DNA of 64,000 bases from Lysobacter sp. FW306-1B-D06B (GTDB lineage Bacteria; Pseudomonadota; Gammaproteobacteria; Xanthomonadales; Xanthomonadaceae). The stretch is taken from the NCBI RefSeq assembly GCF_038446665.1, contig NZ_CP151802.1:3906001-3970000 (forward strand). Reading direction: 5' to 3'. The notes beneath the pieces were generated by a model. The model did not search any database. It saw nothing but the letters and a program-made list of their open reading frames with translations, and was not told where the DNA came from. The translations under genes and the position numbers were made by a program. Positions 1-9,174 of the stretch are shown piece by piece (position 1 is the stretch's first letter; each line of letters opens with the position of its first letter).

Positions 1-35
1 CGCTGTTCGAACGGCGTTTCGACGAAGACAGCTGA
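1..35 (+). CDS. ptsH: C-terminal end of HPr phosphocarrier protein (partial)
   Basis: The first bases read in frame as LFERRFDEDS followed by TGA at 33-35, which fits the end of an HPr-type phosphocarrier. The stop lies 7 bases before the ptsI start, the usual ptsH-ptsI arrangement. Only about ten residues are visible, so the call rests mainly on that position. HPr would pass phosphate from enzyme I to a regulatory or sugar-specific EIIA. Confidence 0.6.
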   Translation, partial: LFERRFDEDS

Positions 36-42
36 GGCGCGG

Positions 43-1770
43 ATGAGGCAGGAGTTCACCGGACATGGCGCATCGCGCGGAAGCGCACTCGGTCGCGCCC
101 GTGTCCGCCTGCCCCATGCCCTGGAGGTTGCCGAGGAGCACATCCCGGCCAAGCGCGTGGAAGGCGAGATCAAGCGCCTGCACACGGCCATCGCCACCGT
201 GCGCGAGGAGATGTTCGCCCTGCGCGAGCGCCTGCACGGCGCACTGGCGCACGAGGTCGGCGAATTCCTAGACCTGCACAGCCTGCTTCTGGACGATCCG
301 GAACTGCTGCAGGGCCTGGACGAACTGATCCGCAAGGGCCGTTATTCGGCCGACTACGCGCTGCGCCTGCAACGCGACCGCATCGCCTCCGTGTTCCAGA
401 ACATGGACGACGCCTATTTCCGCAGCCGTGTGGACGACATCGACCAGGTCATCGGCCGCATCCACGCCGCGCTGCATCGTCGCGACGCGGCCATGCCGGG
501 CGTGGCCGGCGAAATCCTGGTGACCGACAACGTCGCTCCGGCCGAGATCGCCCAATTGCAGGCGCAGGGCGTGATGGCCATCGTCATCGCCTCCGGCAGC
601 GTGCTCTCGCACAGCGCGATCCTCGCGCGCAGCCTGCACCTGCCGCTGGTGGTCGGCGCGGCGCAGGCGATGCAGAAGATCAACGACGGCGATGTGCTCG
701 CGGTCGACGGCACCAGCGGCCGCGTGATCCTGGAACCCGATGCCGCCGACCTGCGCGCGCATCGCGCCCGCGTGCGCGAACTGGCGCGCGAGCGCAAACA
801 GCTGCACCGCCTTCGCCGCGAGCCCACGCGCACGCTCGACGGCGCCGACATCAAGCTCTACGCCAACGCCGAATCGCGCGAGGACGTGGCCGAAGCCCAC
901 GCGCTCGGCGCGGCCGGCGTGGGCCTGTACCGCACCGAGTTCCTGTTCCTGCAACGCAACGAGCTGCCGGACGAGGAAGAGCAGTTCCGCGTCTACCGCG
1001 ACGTCGTGCTCGGCATGACCGGTCGCACGGTGACGATCCGCACGCTGGACCTGGGGGCCGACAAGGCCGACCGCACCGGCCTTGCGCTGCGCGACGAGCC
1101 CAACCCGGCGCTGGGGCTGCGCGGCGTGCGCCTGTCGCTGGCGCGCGAGGGCCTGCTGGAAGCACAGCTGCGCGCACTGGTGCGGGCATCGGGTTACGGG
1201 CCGGTGCGCATCCTGCTGCCGATGATCAGCACGCGCGAGGAAGTCCGCTCGGTCCGTGCCACGCTCAAGCGCGTCACGGCGCAGCTGCGCGAACAGGGGC
1301 ACGAAATCGCCGACAGCGTTCCGCTGGGCGCGATGATCGAAGTGCCCGCCGCGGCGGTCGCACTGCCCACCTTCATCGGCAGCGTGGATTTCCTCTCCAT
1401 CGGCACGAACGACCTCGTCCAGTACCTGCTCGCCGCCGATCGCAACAACGAGGCGCTCATCGATCTCTACACGCCGCTGCATCCGGCGGTGATCCGCCTG
1501 ATCCGCAGCGTGATCCACCTGGGCCAGAAGCGTGGCAAGCCGGTGGCCGTGTGCGGCGAGATGGCCGGCGATCCGCACTTCGCGCCGATGCTGCTCGCGC
1601 TGGGCCTGACGGAGTTCAGCCTGCACCCCGCCACGCTGCTGGAGCTGCGGCGCACGATCCGCCACTGCGACCTCGCGCAATTGCAGGCGCGCGCGCCGAC
1701 CCTGCTGCGCGCGCGTGACCGCGCCGCGATCGAGGCGTGGATCGCGGAGAACGCGCCGACGGTGGCGTGA
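43..1770 (+). CDS. ptsI: phosphoenolpyruvate-protein phosphotransferase (PTS enzyme I)
   Basis: Cytoplasmic enzyme I transfers phosphate from PEP to HPr. The 575-residue protein has the family's full length. The phosphohistidine is H190 in VLSHSAILARS. The PEP-binding barrel shows GVGLYRTEFLF, DFLSIGTNDLVQY and the active-site cysteine motif VAVCGEMAGDP. It follows ptsH by 7 bases and precedes mgtE. In xanthomonads this cluster encodes a largely regulatory PTS (family knowledge). No sugar permease is visible here. Confidence 0.97.
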   Translation: MRQEFTGHGASRGSALGRARVRLPHALEVAEEHIPAKRVEGEIKRLHTAIATVREEMFALRERLHGALAHEVGEFLDLHSLLLDDPELLQGLDELIRKGRYSADYALRLQRDRIASVFQNMDDAYFRSRVDDIDQVIGRIHAALHRRDAAMPGVAGEILVTDNVAPAEIAQLQAQGVMAIVIASGSVLSHSAILARSLHLPLVVGAAQAMQKINDGDVLAVDGTSGRVILEPDAADLRAHRARVRELARERKQLHRLRREPTRTLDGADIKLYANAESREDVAEAHALGAAGVGLYRTEFLFLQRNELPDEEEQFRVYRDVVLGMTGRTVTIRTLDLGADKADRTGLALRDEPNPALGLRGVRLSLAREGLLEAQLRALVRASGYGPVRILLPMISTREEVRSVRATLKRVTAQLREQGHEIADSVPLGAMIEVPAAAVALPTFIGSVDFLSIGTNDLVQYLLAADRNNEALIDLYTPLHPAVIRLIRSVIHLGQKRGKPVAVCGEMAGDPHFAPMLLALGLTEFSLHPATLLELRRTIRHCDLAQLQARAPTLLRARDRAAIEAWIAENAPTVA

Positions 1771-1812
1771 TCGGGAATCGGGAATCGGGAATCGGGAATC
1801 GGGAATCGGGAA
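1771..1812 (+). repeat. heptamer tandem array (TCGGGAA)x6
   Basis: Six perfect head-to-tail copies of tcgggaa begin at the first base after the ptsI stop codon; a seventh degenerate unit, tcgcaag, follows. The same unit, also in six copies, recurs at 16391-16432, and three copies in the opposite orientation occur at 13108-13128. Confidence 0.9.
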
Positions 1813-1825
1813 TCGCAAGAGCATG

Positions 1826-1923
1826 GCATTCCCGCGTAGGCGGGAATCCACGGATCCGACGACATTCCGGCCTACGTCAGCGGTGAGGCACGCAAGCCTG
1901 GATCCCCGCCTTCGTGGGGATGG
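1826..1923. repeat. short palindromic intergenic repeats (array A)
   Basis: Two short inverted repeats lie in the 324-bp ptsI-mgtE gap: cattcccgcg/cgggaatcc around 1827-1850, and gcctggatcccc...gtggggatgg at 1896-1923. They belong to the same general palindrome family as the arrays near 16.5, 37, 48.5, 54.6 and 58.2 kb. The rest of the gap, up to the mgtE start, shows degenerate heptamer-like AT-richer sequence and no gene. Confidence 0.7.
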
Positions 1924-2094
1924 ACAGCTAAAGGCAACCCTCCGCGCCTTTGCGATTCCCAATTCCCGATTCCCAAATCTGAAATCCCACAACCCAAAGG
2001 GGTGGGCATCCCCAACGATCAGGGCGATAATGCGCGCCATGAACGCCTGACCCTGTCGTGCCAGTCCGGCTCGACGCGCCACCGGAAGCCCCGC

Positions 2095-3456
2095 ATGGCC
2101 GAAGCCGTCCGCCACGACAAGACCGCACGCCAGCTGCGCCTGCTTTCCGACGCGCTCGACAGCGGTCGTCTGGGGCCCGTGCGCCGGCTGGTCAACACGC
2201 TCTCGCCCGCCGAGATCGGCAACCTCCTCGAATCGCTCCCGCCGGCCAAGCGCACCATCGTCTGGGGCCTGGTCGACGCCGAGGACGACGGCGAAGTGCT
2301 GGTGCACGTCGGCGACGAAGTGCGCGAAAGCCTGCTGGCCGAGATGGACCCCGACGAAATCGTCGCGGCCGTCGAAGACCTGGACATCGACGACCTCGCC
2401 GACCTGGTCGAGGACCTGCCCGACACGGTCATCGACGAAGTCCTCAAGTCGATGGACCGCGAGAACCGCGAACGGCTCGAACAGGTGCTGTCGTACCCGG
2501 AGGACACCGCCGGCCGCCTGATGAACCCCGACGTGGTGACGGTTCGCGCCGACACCACCATCGACGTCGTCCTGCGCTACCTGCGCCTGCGCGGCGAGCT
2601 GCCCGAGCACACCGACCACCTGTACGTCGTCAGCCGCCGCCACCAGTACCTGGGGCGCATCGCGCTGGCCGCGCTGCTCACGCACGAGCCGGGCACGCCG
2701 ATCAACAAGCTGATCGACGACGAGCAACCGGCCATCGACGTGGAAGAGTCGGCGAACGAAGTCGCGCGCAAGTTCTCCGACCACGACTGGCTCAGCGCGC
2801 CGGTCGTGGACGACAACAACATCCTGCTCGGCCGCATCACCATCGACGACGTCGTCGACATCATCCGCAGCCAGGCCGAGCACCAGGCATTGAGCGCCGC
2901 CGGCCTGGACGAGGACGAAGACCTCTTCAGCCCGGTGTGGCGCGCGATGCGCCGTCGCCTGATCTGGCTGTCGATCAACCTGGGCACCGCGTTCCTCGCC
3001 GCCAGCGTGGTGGGCGAGTTCGCCGACACCATCGATAAGCTCGTGGCGCTGGCCGTGCTGATGCCCATCGTCGCCGGCATGGGCGGCAACGCCGGCACGC
3101 AGGTGCTGGCGCTGATGGTGCGCGGCCTGGCGCTGGGCCAGGTGGGCGCGGCCAACGTGCGCACGTTGCTTTGGAAGGAAGTCCGCGTCGCCCTGCTCAA
3201 CGGGCTGGTGCTGGGCAGCCTGCTGGCGCTGATCGTGCTCATCTGGTTCCACAGCTTCGGCTTGTCGCTGGTCATCGGCGTCGCGCTTACCGCCAACCTG
3301 TTCTTCGCCGCGGTGGCGGGCGTGCTGGTGCCGGTGGCGATCAAGCGAGCCGGCTACGACCCCGCGCTGGCGTCGGGCATCTTCCTGACGACGGTGACCG
3401 ACGTGATGGGTTTCTTCACCTTCCTCGGATTGGCGACGATCATCCTGCTGCGCTGA
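2095..3456 (+). CDS. mgtE: MgtE-family magnesium transporter
   Basis: Inner-membrane Mg2+ channel/transporter, 453 residues from the ATG at 2095. An upstream ATG at 2002 is in frame, but the extra residues do not look like MgtE and run through repeat-derived DNA. In order there is an acidic helical MgtE_N domain (about 1-130), a CBS pair (about 135-255) and five hydrophobic segments in the last 180 residues. The selectivity motif GMGGNAGTQ and the SGIFLTTVTD segment of the pore are intact. It follows ptsI, as in other xanthomonads. Confidence 0.95.
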   Translation: MAEAVRHDKTARQLRLLSDALDSGRLGPVRRLVNTLSPAEIGNLLESLPPAKRTIVWGLVDAEDDGEVLVHVGDEVRESLLAEMDPDEIVAAVEDLDIDDLADLVEDLPDTVIDEVLKSMDRENRERLEQVLSYPEDTAGRLMNPDVVTVRADTTIDVVLRYLRLRGELPEHTDHLYVVSRRHQYLGRIALAALLTHEPGTPINKLIDDEQPAIDVEESANEVARKFSDHDWLSAPVVDDNNILLGRITIDDVVDIIRSQAEHQALSAAGLDEDEDLFSPVWRAMRRRLIWLSINLGTAFLAASVVGEFADTIDKLVALAVLMPIVAGMGGNAGTQVLALMVRGLALGQVGAANVRTLLWKEVRVALLNGLVLGSLLALIVLIWFHSFGLSLVIGVALTANLFFAAVAGVLVPVAIKRAGYDPALASGIFLTTVTDVMGFFTFLGLATIILLR

Positions 3457-3544
3457 ACGCAGGCGACTCGCGCGATCTGCGACGCATGCCATTGCAGCGC
3501 GCCGGACGAACGCCAATCATGCCGGCCGTCGCCAGGAGTCCCGC

Positions 3545-4360
3545 ATGCCTTCGTCCTTCCGCCGCCCCTTCCCTGCCCTGTTCCGCCTTGCCGTCGTGGC
3601 GCTGGCCCTGATGCTCGGCGCCTGCGCGACGACGCCGCGCGAGGAACCGCCGGGCTACTTCGTCGAACGCAGCGTGGTCGTGGACGGCGCGGCGCATCGC
3701 TACCAGGTGTTCGTGCCCTCCAGGAAGGCGGGCGGCCGTCATCCGCCGGTGGTGCTGTTCCTGCACGGTTCGGGCGAGCGCGGCACCGACAACCAGAAGC
3801 AGGTCGCGGTCGGCCTGGGCCCGCACGTGCGCACGCATGCGGCGGATTTCCCGGCGATCGCCGTCTTCCCGCAGGCGCGGGAGGGCACGTCGTGGACCGG
3901 CACGCAGGCGCGCGTCGCGCTGGCCGCGCTCGAGGCCTCGGTGGATGAGTTCAACGGCGACGACGACCGCATCGTGCTGACCGGCATGTCGCGCGGCGGC
4001 TACGGCGTGTTCGAACTGGCGATCATGGAGCCGCGGATGTTCGCCGCCCTGGTGCCCGTCTGCGGCGGCGTCACCCAGCCACCGGCGCTGAAGGAACATC
4101 TGCAGGTCGAGAGCGTGGCGCTGGCGCCGGATCCGTTTACCGCTGCCGCGCAGAAGCTGCAGCGCATGCCGGTCTGGGCCTTCCACGGCGCGAAGGACGA
4201 TGTGGTGACGCCGGACCAGTCGCGCCACATGGTCGAAGCGCTGCGCAAGGTCGGCGGCAACGTGCGTTACACCGAGTTCGCCGAGGCGGGGCACAACGCG
4301 TGGGATGCGGCGTATGCGACGCCGGAGCTGTGGGGCTGGGCGTTCGCGCAGCGGCGGTGA
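3545..4360 (+). CDS. lipoprotein alpha/beta hydrolase (esterase/dienelactone-hydrolase-like)
   Basis: A 271-residue protein with a type II signal peptide; the lipobox LGAC puts the lipidated cysteine at C27. The alpha/beta-hydrolase triad is visible as S149 in GMSRGG, D219 in GAKDDV and H250 in EAGHNAW, with an oxyanion-type LFLHGSGERG near residue 74. The layout resembles PHB-depolymerase or phospholipase/carboxylesterase-like periplasmic hydrolases. The substrate cannot be told from sequence. It lies 88 bp downstream of mgtE and converges on pyrB. Confidence 0.85.
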   Translation: MPSSFRRPFPALFRLAVVALALMLGACATTPREEPPGYFVERSVVVDGAAHRYQVFVPSRKAGGRHPPVVLFLHGSGERGTDNQKQVAVGLGPHVRTHAADFPAIAVFPQAREGTSWTGTQARVALAALEASVDEFNGDDDRIVLTGMSRGGYGVFELAIMEPRMFAALVPVCGGVTQPPALKEHLQVESVALAPDPFTAAAQKLQRMPVWAFHGAKDDVVTPDQSRHMVEALRKVGGNVRYTEFAEAGHNAWDAAYATPELWGWAFAQRR

Positions 4361-4388
4361 GGCGCTGCGAAGTCGAGGGATGCGGGAC

Positions 4389-4550
4389 CGTCCATCCTTC
4401 GACTTCGGCGCTTCGCGCCTACGCTCAGGACGAACGGTGAGCGGTGGCTGTCGTGCGGCACGGAGCGGGCTGGAATTCGACGAGCGCTTTCGCGCAGAAC
4501 GAAATCACCGTTCGTCCTGAGCGTAGCGCAGCGAAGTCGAAGGACGGACG
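4389..4550. repeat. paired inverted REP-like element between convergent genes
   Basis: About 50 bp at 4389-4440 (containing ccttcgacttcg and acgctcaggacgaacggtga) reappears in reverse complement at 4505-4550 (tcaccgttcgtcctgagcgt...gaagtcgaagga). The core between the conserved ends differs. The gap separates the 3' ends of the hydrolase gene and pyrB, so it may act as a bidirectional transcript end. A related pair sits at 8381-8502. Confidence 0.8.
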
Positions 4551-4575
4551 GGCCCACCGCCCATCCTCAACCGCC

Positions 4576-5505
4576 TCACCCCTTCAGCAAAGCCTCCAGC
4601 ACCGCCATCCGCACCGCCACGCCATTGGTGACCTGACGCAGGATCAGCGACTGCGGACCATCGGCCACGTCGTCGGTGATCTCCACGCCGCGGTTGATCG
4701 GCCCCGGATGCATCACCACCGCATCGCCCGCCGCGCGCTTCAAGCGCGTGGCCGTCAGGCCGTAGTCGCGGTGATAGTCATCGAGCGAAGCGATCAGCCC
4801 TTCTTCCATGCGCTCGCGTTGCAGGCGCAGCATCATCACCGCATCCACGCCGTCCAGCGCATCGTCGAGGTCGTGCGACACGACGCAGCCGGACAGCGTT
4901 TCATCCTGCGGCAGCAGCGACGCCGGTCCGCACACGCGGATCTCGCCCGTGCCCAGCGTGCGCAGCGCCTGAAGGTCCGAGCGCGCCACGCGCGAATGCT
5001 TCACGTCGCCGACGATGGCGACTTTCAGCTTTCCGAAATCGCGTCCCTTCGCCTGCCGCAGCGTGAGCATGTCCAGCAGCCCCTGCGTGGGATGCGCACT
5101 GCGTCCGTCGCCGGCGTTCACCAGCACGGTGCCGTCGTCGACATGCTGCGAGAGCGCGGCGACCGCGCCGTCGTCGTGATGGCGGATGACGAAGCCGCGC
5201 ACGCCCATCGCTTCCAGGTTCTTCAGCGTGTCCAGCGCGGTCTCGCCCTTGCGCGTGGACGAGGTGGAGGCGTCGAAGTTCAGCACGTCCGCGCCCAGGC
5301 GCTGCGCAGCCAGCGTGAAGCTCATGCGTGTGCGCGTGGACGGTTCGAAGAACAGCGTGCACACGGCGATGCCGTCCAGCGCGCGGCGGTCGTAATGGCC
5401 TTCCGCGAAGGCCTGCGCGCGGATCAGCAGCGCGTTGAGTGCGTCGGACGGGAGGCCGTCGAGCGTGAGCAGGTGGCGCGGGAGATGCGTATGCGGTGCG
5501 TTCAT
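4576..5505 (-). CDS. pyrB: aspartate carbamoyltransferase catalytic subunit
   Basis: Condenses carbamoyl phosphate with L-aspartate in pyrimidine synthesis. The start was set at the ATG at 5505 (MNAPHTHLPRH), giving 309 residues, the family's length; the longer frame runs through ruvX. Visible motifs are the carbamoyl-phosphate loop FFEPSTRTRMSF, NAGDGRSAHPTQGLLD, VGDVKHSRVARS and VMHPGPINRGVE. It follows ruvX by 25 bases in a yqgE-ruvX-pyrB operon. No pyrI or pyrC is adjacent. Confidence 0.96.
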   Translation of the reverse strand: MNAPHTHLPRHLLTLDGLPSDALNALLIRAQAFAEGHYDRRALDGIAVCTLFFEPSTRTRMSFTLAAQRLGADVLNFDASTSSTRKGETALDTLKNLEAMGVRGFVIRHHDDGAVAALSQHVDDGTVLVNAGDGRSAHPTQGLLDMLTLRQAKGRDFGKLKVAIVGDVKHSRVARSDLQALRTLGTGEIRVCGPASLLPQDETLSGCVVSHDLDDALDGVDAVMMLRLQRERMEEGLIASLDDYHRDYGLTATRLKRAAGDAVVMHPGPINRGVEITDDVADGPQSLILRQVTNGVAVRMAVLEALLKG

Positions 5506-5530
5506 GCGGTGGGCGGCGTGCGCGGGTGTT

Positions 5531-6022
5531 CTAAGACGGAGTGTTGAGGTCGGAAAGGTCGAGGGCTTCGTCCGGTGCGGCAAGCCAGCGTTCGATGATG
5601 ACCGCGGCCGCGACGGCATCGAGCGCTTCCGCATCGCGCCGGCGTTTGCGGCCCTCGGCGCGATCGGAGGCGAAACGCTGCGCCGCCTCGATCGAACTCA
5701 TGCGTTCGTCCACGAGCACCACCGGCAGGTTGTAGCGCTGCGCCAGTTCGCGCGCGAAGGCATGCGCACGCAGGCGGATCGGCTGGTCGCCGCCGTCCAG
5801 CGCCATCGGGTCGCCGACGATCAGGCCGTCGGGCCGCCATTCGCTGCGCAGGCGATCGATCGACGCCCAGTCCGGGCCATGGCCGTGCACGTCGATCACC
5901 GCCAGCGCGCGCGCGCCGTGGCCGAATGCACTTCCGACCGCCACGCCAATGCGACGCGCGCCGACGTCGAAACCCAGGACGGTGCCGTCGCGTCGGATGT
6001 GGGACTTGTCGCTCGGAGCCAT
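5531..6022 (-). CDS. ruvX: Holliday-junction resolvase-like protein YqgF/RuvX
   Basis: A 163-residue RNase H-fold protein; the family is implicated in pre-16S rRNA 5'-end processing. The start [13 protein letters not shown] is the ATG at 6022, which overlaps the yqgE stop by one base (TGATG), so translation is probably coupled. Motifs include LGFDVGARRIGVAVG near the N-terminus (first catalytic Asp) and VVLVDERMSSIEAAQRF. It ends 25 bases before pyrB. Confidence 0.94.
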   Translation of the reverse strand: MAPSDKSHIRRDGTVLGFDVGARRIGVAVGSAFGHGARALAVIDVHGHGPDWASIDRLRSEWRPDGLIVGDPMALDGGDQPIRLRAHAFARELAQRYNLPVVLVDERMSSIEAAQRFASDRAEGRKRRRDAEALDAVAAAVIIERWLAAPDEALDLSDLNTPS

Positions 6023-6588
6023 CAGGCGTGACCGGCGTAGTCGGCCAGGTGCGCGAAATCCACGCCGATGCGGCCGGCGGCAGCCTGCCAGCGCGCATCC
6101 AGCGGCAGCTCGAACAGCAACTCGGCGTCGGCCGGTGCGGTGAGCCAGTCGTTCTCGGTCAGCTCGTGCTCGAGCTGCCCCGAGCCCCACCCGGCGCAGC
6201 CCAGCGCGACGATCGCGTTGTCGGGGCCTTCGCCGCGCGCCATCGCTTCCAGGATGTCGCGCGAGGTGGTGAGGAACAGGTGCTCGGTGATGGCCATCGT
6301 GGAATCCCACTGCATGCCGCCGTCGTGCAGCACGAAACCGCGCTCGGGATGCACCGGGCCGCCGGCGAGCACGGGCTGCGCGCGCATGGACTCGTCGCCA
6401 CCTTCCAGGCCCATCTGGCCGAGGACTTCGCCCAGCGTGTACTCCGAGGCGCGATTGACCACGATGCCCATCGCTCCGTCCGAATCGTGCTGGCAGATCA
6501 ACGCCACGCTGCGCGCGAAGTTGGAATCGGCGAGCGCCGGCAGCGCGATCAGCAGCTGGTTGGCCAGAGGTGTGGGCGTTACGGACAT
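6022..6588 (-). CDS. yqgE: YqgE/AlgH family protein (DUF179)
   Basis: A 188-residue cytoplasmic protein from the ATG at 6588 ([19 protein letters not shown]); an in-frame MRP start lies 3 codons upstream. DUF179 signatures are visible: [20 protein letters not shown] and a GGPV loop. The family occurs next to ruvX in most gammaproteobacteria; AlgH was linked to alginate regulation in Pseudomonas, but its biochemistry is unknown. First gene of the coupled yqgE-ruvX-pyrB unit. Confidence 0.93.
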   Translation of the reverse strand: MSVTPTPLANQLLIALPALADSNFARSVALICQHDSDGAMGIVVNRASEYTLGEVLGQMGLEGGDESMRAQPVLAGGPVHPERGFVLHDGGMQWDSTMAITEHLFLTTSRDILEAMARGEGPDNAIVALGCAGWGSGQLEHELTENDWLTAPADAELLFELPLDARWQAAAGRIGVDFAHLADYAGHA

Positions 6589-6673
6589 GGGTCGCATTCT
6601 ATCGCGGGCCGCGTGATGCGTGCCGCATCCGGGCGGGCGTAGGATGGCGACTTTCCCCTGCCCTCGTGCCGCC

Positions 6674-8374
6674 ATGCCCTCGTTCCCATCGCGCCCGCTC
6701 GGGCTGGCCTGCCTCGCCGTCCTCGCCCTCGCCGCCTGCCAGCCCGCCACGCCGCCCGAAGCGGCCCCGCAGCCTGCCACGCCCGCCCCCGCTGCGGCCT
6801 CGTATGCCGCCGCGCACGCCGGCGATTACGCCGTCGTACCGCTCAAGGCCGATCTCTCGCGCTTCGACGAGAACACCCGGCGCATGATCGCCAAGCTGGT
6901 GGAAGCCAGCGAGCTCACCAACGATCTGTACTGGAAGCAATCCTGGGAAGGCGACCGCGCCGCGCTGCTGGCGCGCGCACCCGATGCGGCCACGCGCGAG
7001 CTGGCGGAAATCAACTTCGGCCCGTGGGATCGCCTCAACGAGGACACGCCCTTCATCGACGGCGTAGGCCCGCGTCCGCCGGGCGGCCCGTTCTATCCGG
7101 CCGATATCACCAAGGCCGAGTTCGAAGCGGCGCAACTGCCCGACAAGACCTCCAACTACACGCTGTTGCGCCGCGAGAACGGCAAGCTCGTCACCGTGCC
7201 CTACCACGTCGCCTACAAGGCGGACCTGGAGCGCATCGCCGCACTGCTGCGCGAAGCCGCCGCGCTCAGCGCCGACAAATCGTTCGCGAACTACCTGAAC
7301 ATGCGCGCCGAGGCGTTGCTGAGCGACGACTTCCGCCCCAGCGACATGGCCTGGATGGACATGAAGACCAATCCGGTCGACATCGTCATCGGTCCGATCG
7401 AGACGTACGAAGATCAGTTGTTCGGCTACAAGGCCGCCTACGAAGGCCTGGTGCTGATCAAGGACGTGGAGTGGAGCCAGAAGCTCGCGCGCTTCGCCAG
7501 CTTCCTGCCCGCGCTGCAGAAGGGCCTGCCGGTGGACGCGAAGTACAAGGCCGAGATGCCCGGCTCCGACGCCGACCTCAACGCCTACCAGGTCGTCTAC
7601 TACGGCGGCAACGCCAACGTCGGCGGCAAGACCATCGCGATCAACCTGCCCAACGACGAGGAAGTGCAGCTGAAGAAGGGCACGCGCCGCCTGCAGCTGG
7701 AGAACGTGATGAAGGCGAAGTTCGACACCATCCTGGTGCCGATCGCCAACCAGCTCATCGCCAAGGACCAGCTCAAGCACGTGACGTTCGATGCGTTCTT
7801 CGAGGACGTGATGTTCCATGAAGTCGCGCACGGCCTGGGCATCAAGAAGACGCTCGACGGCAAGGGCACGGTGGACGAGGCGCTGAAGGAGTACGCCTCC
7901 AGCTTCGAGGAAGGCAAGGCCGACATCCTCGGGCTGTACATGATCGACGCGCTCAGCCGCCAGGGCGAACTCGACGAAAGCAAGCTGATGGACGGCTACG
8001 TCACCTTCCTCGCCGGCATCCTGCGTTCGGTGCGCTTCGGTGCGAGCGACGCGCACGGCAAGGCGAACATGGTGCGCTTCAACTTCTTCGCCGAGCATGG
8101 CGCATTCACTCGCGACGCCGACGGCCGCTACCGCGTCGACTTCGACAAGATGCGCGAGGCGATGAACGCGCTCAGCGCCAAGCTGCTCACCGTGCAGGGC
8201 GACGGCGATTATGCCGAGGCCAAGCGCATGACCGAGACGATGGGCGTGATCAAGCCGGAACTGGCGGCGGACCTTGCGCGGTTGAAGGACGCGAAGATTC
8301 CGGTGGACATCCGCTTCGAACAGGGCTTGGAGACGCTGGGGCTGCAGGAGTATCGCTCCACGCGAGCGCGCTGA
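6674..8374 (+). CDS. M49-like (dipeptidyl-peptidase III-type) zinc metallopeptidase lipoprotein
   Basis: A 566-residue exported lipoprotein from the ATG at 6674; the lipobox LAAC gives C22, and a Pro/Ala-rich linker follows. The zinc site is H382-E383-V-A-H386 plus EEGKAD at 412-417, where E413 would be the third ligand. The EE(x)2AD motif is typical of peptidase family M49. However, the first motif is HEXXH rather than M49's six-residue HEXXGH, and the motifs are only about 30 residues apart. The substrate is unknown; digestion of short peptides in the periplasm is an inference. Confidence 0.8.
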   Translation: MPSFPSRPLGLACLAVLALAACQPATPPEAAPQPATPAPAAASYAAAHAGDYAVVPLKADLSRFDENTRRMIAKLVEASELTNDLYWKQSWEGDRAALLARAPDAATRELAEINFGPWDRLNEDTPFIDGVGPRPPGGPFYPADITKAEFEAAQLPDKTSNYTLLRRENGKLVTVPYHVAYKADLERIAALLREAAALSADKSFANYLNMRAEALLSDDFRPSDMAWMDMKTNPVDIVIGPIETYEDQLFGYKAAYEGLVLIKDVEWSQKLARFASFLPALQKGLPVDAKYKAEMPGSDADLNAYQVVYYGGNANVGGKTIAINLPNDEEVQLKKGTRRLQLENVMKAKFDTILVPIANQLIAKDQLKHVTFDAFFEDVMFHEVAHGLGIKKTLDGKGTVDEALKEYASSFEEGKADILGLYMIDALSRQGELDESKLMDGYVTFLAGILRSVRFGASDAHGKANMVRFNFFAEHGAFTRDADGRYRVDFDKMREAMNALSAKLLTVQGDGDYAEAKRMTETMGVIKPELAADLARLKDAKIPVDIRFEQGLETLGLQEYRSTRAR

Positions 8375-8380
8375 CGCGAC

Positions 8381-8502
8381 CACCGTTCGTCCTGAGCGTA
8401 GCGCCGCAGGCGCGAAGTCGAAGGGTGAACGGGCCCGCGTGGTGTCCGGCCCGTTCACCCTTCGACGTCGGTGCTTGGCACCTACGCTCGTGGCGAACGG
8501 TG
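8381..8502. repeat. paired inverted REP-like element
   Basis: caccgttcgtcctgagcgta at 8381-8400, continuing to gggtgaacgggcc at about 8434, is repeated imperfectly in reverse complement at 8448-8502 (ggcccgttcaccc...gcgaacggtg). It is the second copy of the paired element at 4389-4550 and occupies almost all of the gap between the peptidase gene and tag. Confidence 0.8.
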
Positions 8503-8536
8503 CAACTCATTTCGTCCAGAAGGCAACCCGAACGCC

Positions 8537-9106
8537 ATGTCCGGCTACTGCGACTACGCCCCCGGCCACCCGCTCCACGGCCCGTACCACGACACCGAGT
8601 ACGGATTCCCGCAACGCGATGAGGCGGTGCTGTTCGAGCGCCTGATCCTGGAAATCAACCAGGCCGGCCTGAGCTGGGAAACGATGCTGCGCAAGCGCGA
8701 CGGATTCCGGAAGGCGTACCACGGCTTCGACGTCGACAAGGTGGCCCGATACGGCGACAAGGATCGCGAGCGTCTGCTCAACGACGCCGGCATCATCCGC
8801 AACCGTCTGAAAGTCGATGCGGCGATCCACAACGCACAAGTGATCCGCGAGTTGCGCAAGTCGCACGGAAGCTTCGCGCAGTGGCTCGATGCGCACCTGC
8901 TCGACGAATCCGGCAAGCGCCGCGACAAGGCCGGCTGGATCAAGCTGTTCAAGAAGACCTTCCGCTTCACCGGCGGCGAGATCACCAACGAATTCCTGAT
9001 GAGCCTGGGCTACCTGCCCGGCGCGCACCGCGACGATTGCCCGGCGCAGAAGACGATCCTCAAGCTCAAGCCGCCGCTGGATCCGGCCTGGCGCCGCAAA
9101 CTCTGA
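8537..9106 (+). CDS. tag: DNA-3-methyladenine glycosylase I
   Basis: Base-excision repair enzyme that removes 3-methyladenine from alkylated DNA. The ATG at 8537 (MSGYCDYAPGHP) gives 189 residues, close to E. coli Tag (187). The zinc-snap ligands are C5 and H18 at the N-terminus and an H-x3-C pair in GAHRDDCPAQ near the C-terminus. The substrate-pocket glutamate lies in LILEINQAGLSWETML. The longer frame upstream is repeat-derived. Confidence 0.95.
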   Translation: MSGYCDYAPGHPLHGPYHDTEYGFPQRDEAVLFERLILEINQAGLSWETMLRKRDGFRKAYHGFDVDKVARYGDKDRERLLNDAGIIRNRLKVDAAIHNAQVIRELRKSHGSFAQWLDAHLLDESGKRRDKAGWIKLFKKTFRFTGGEITNEFLMSLGYLPGAHRDDCPAQKTILKLKPPLDPAWRRKL

Positions 9107-9174
9107 GCGAGGCCTTCACATCCCGTCCACGTCGCCGGGCGCATTTCCGCTGTTCGTTTCCACGGAGGACGGCC

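Noticed and set aside
2002..2094. Longer N-terminus of MgtE
   Set aside because: The added residues come from intergenic DNA and do not resemble the MgtE N-domain; the ATG at 2095 gives the standard length.
268..3516. Minus-strand open frame of more than 1000 codons across ptsI and mgtE
   Set aside because: It is antisense to two well-supported genes, is rich in His/Gln/Arg/Asp low-complexity sequence and matches no family. Long antisense frames are expected at this GC content; the same applies to the other long shadows, for example 6599-8458, 25469-29230, 29546-32860 and 40585-43413.
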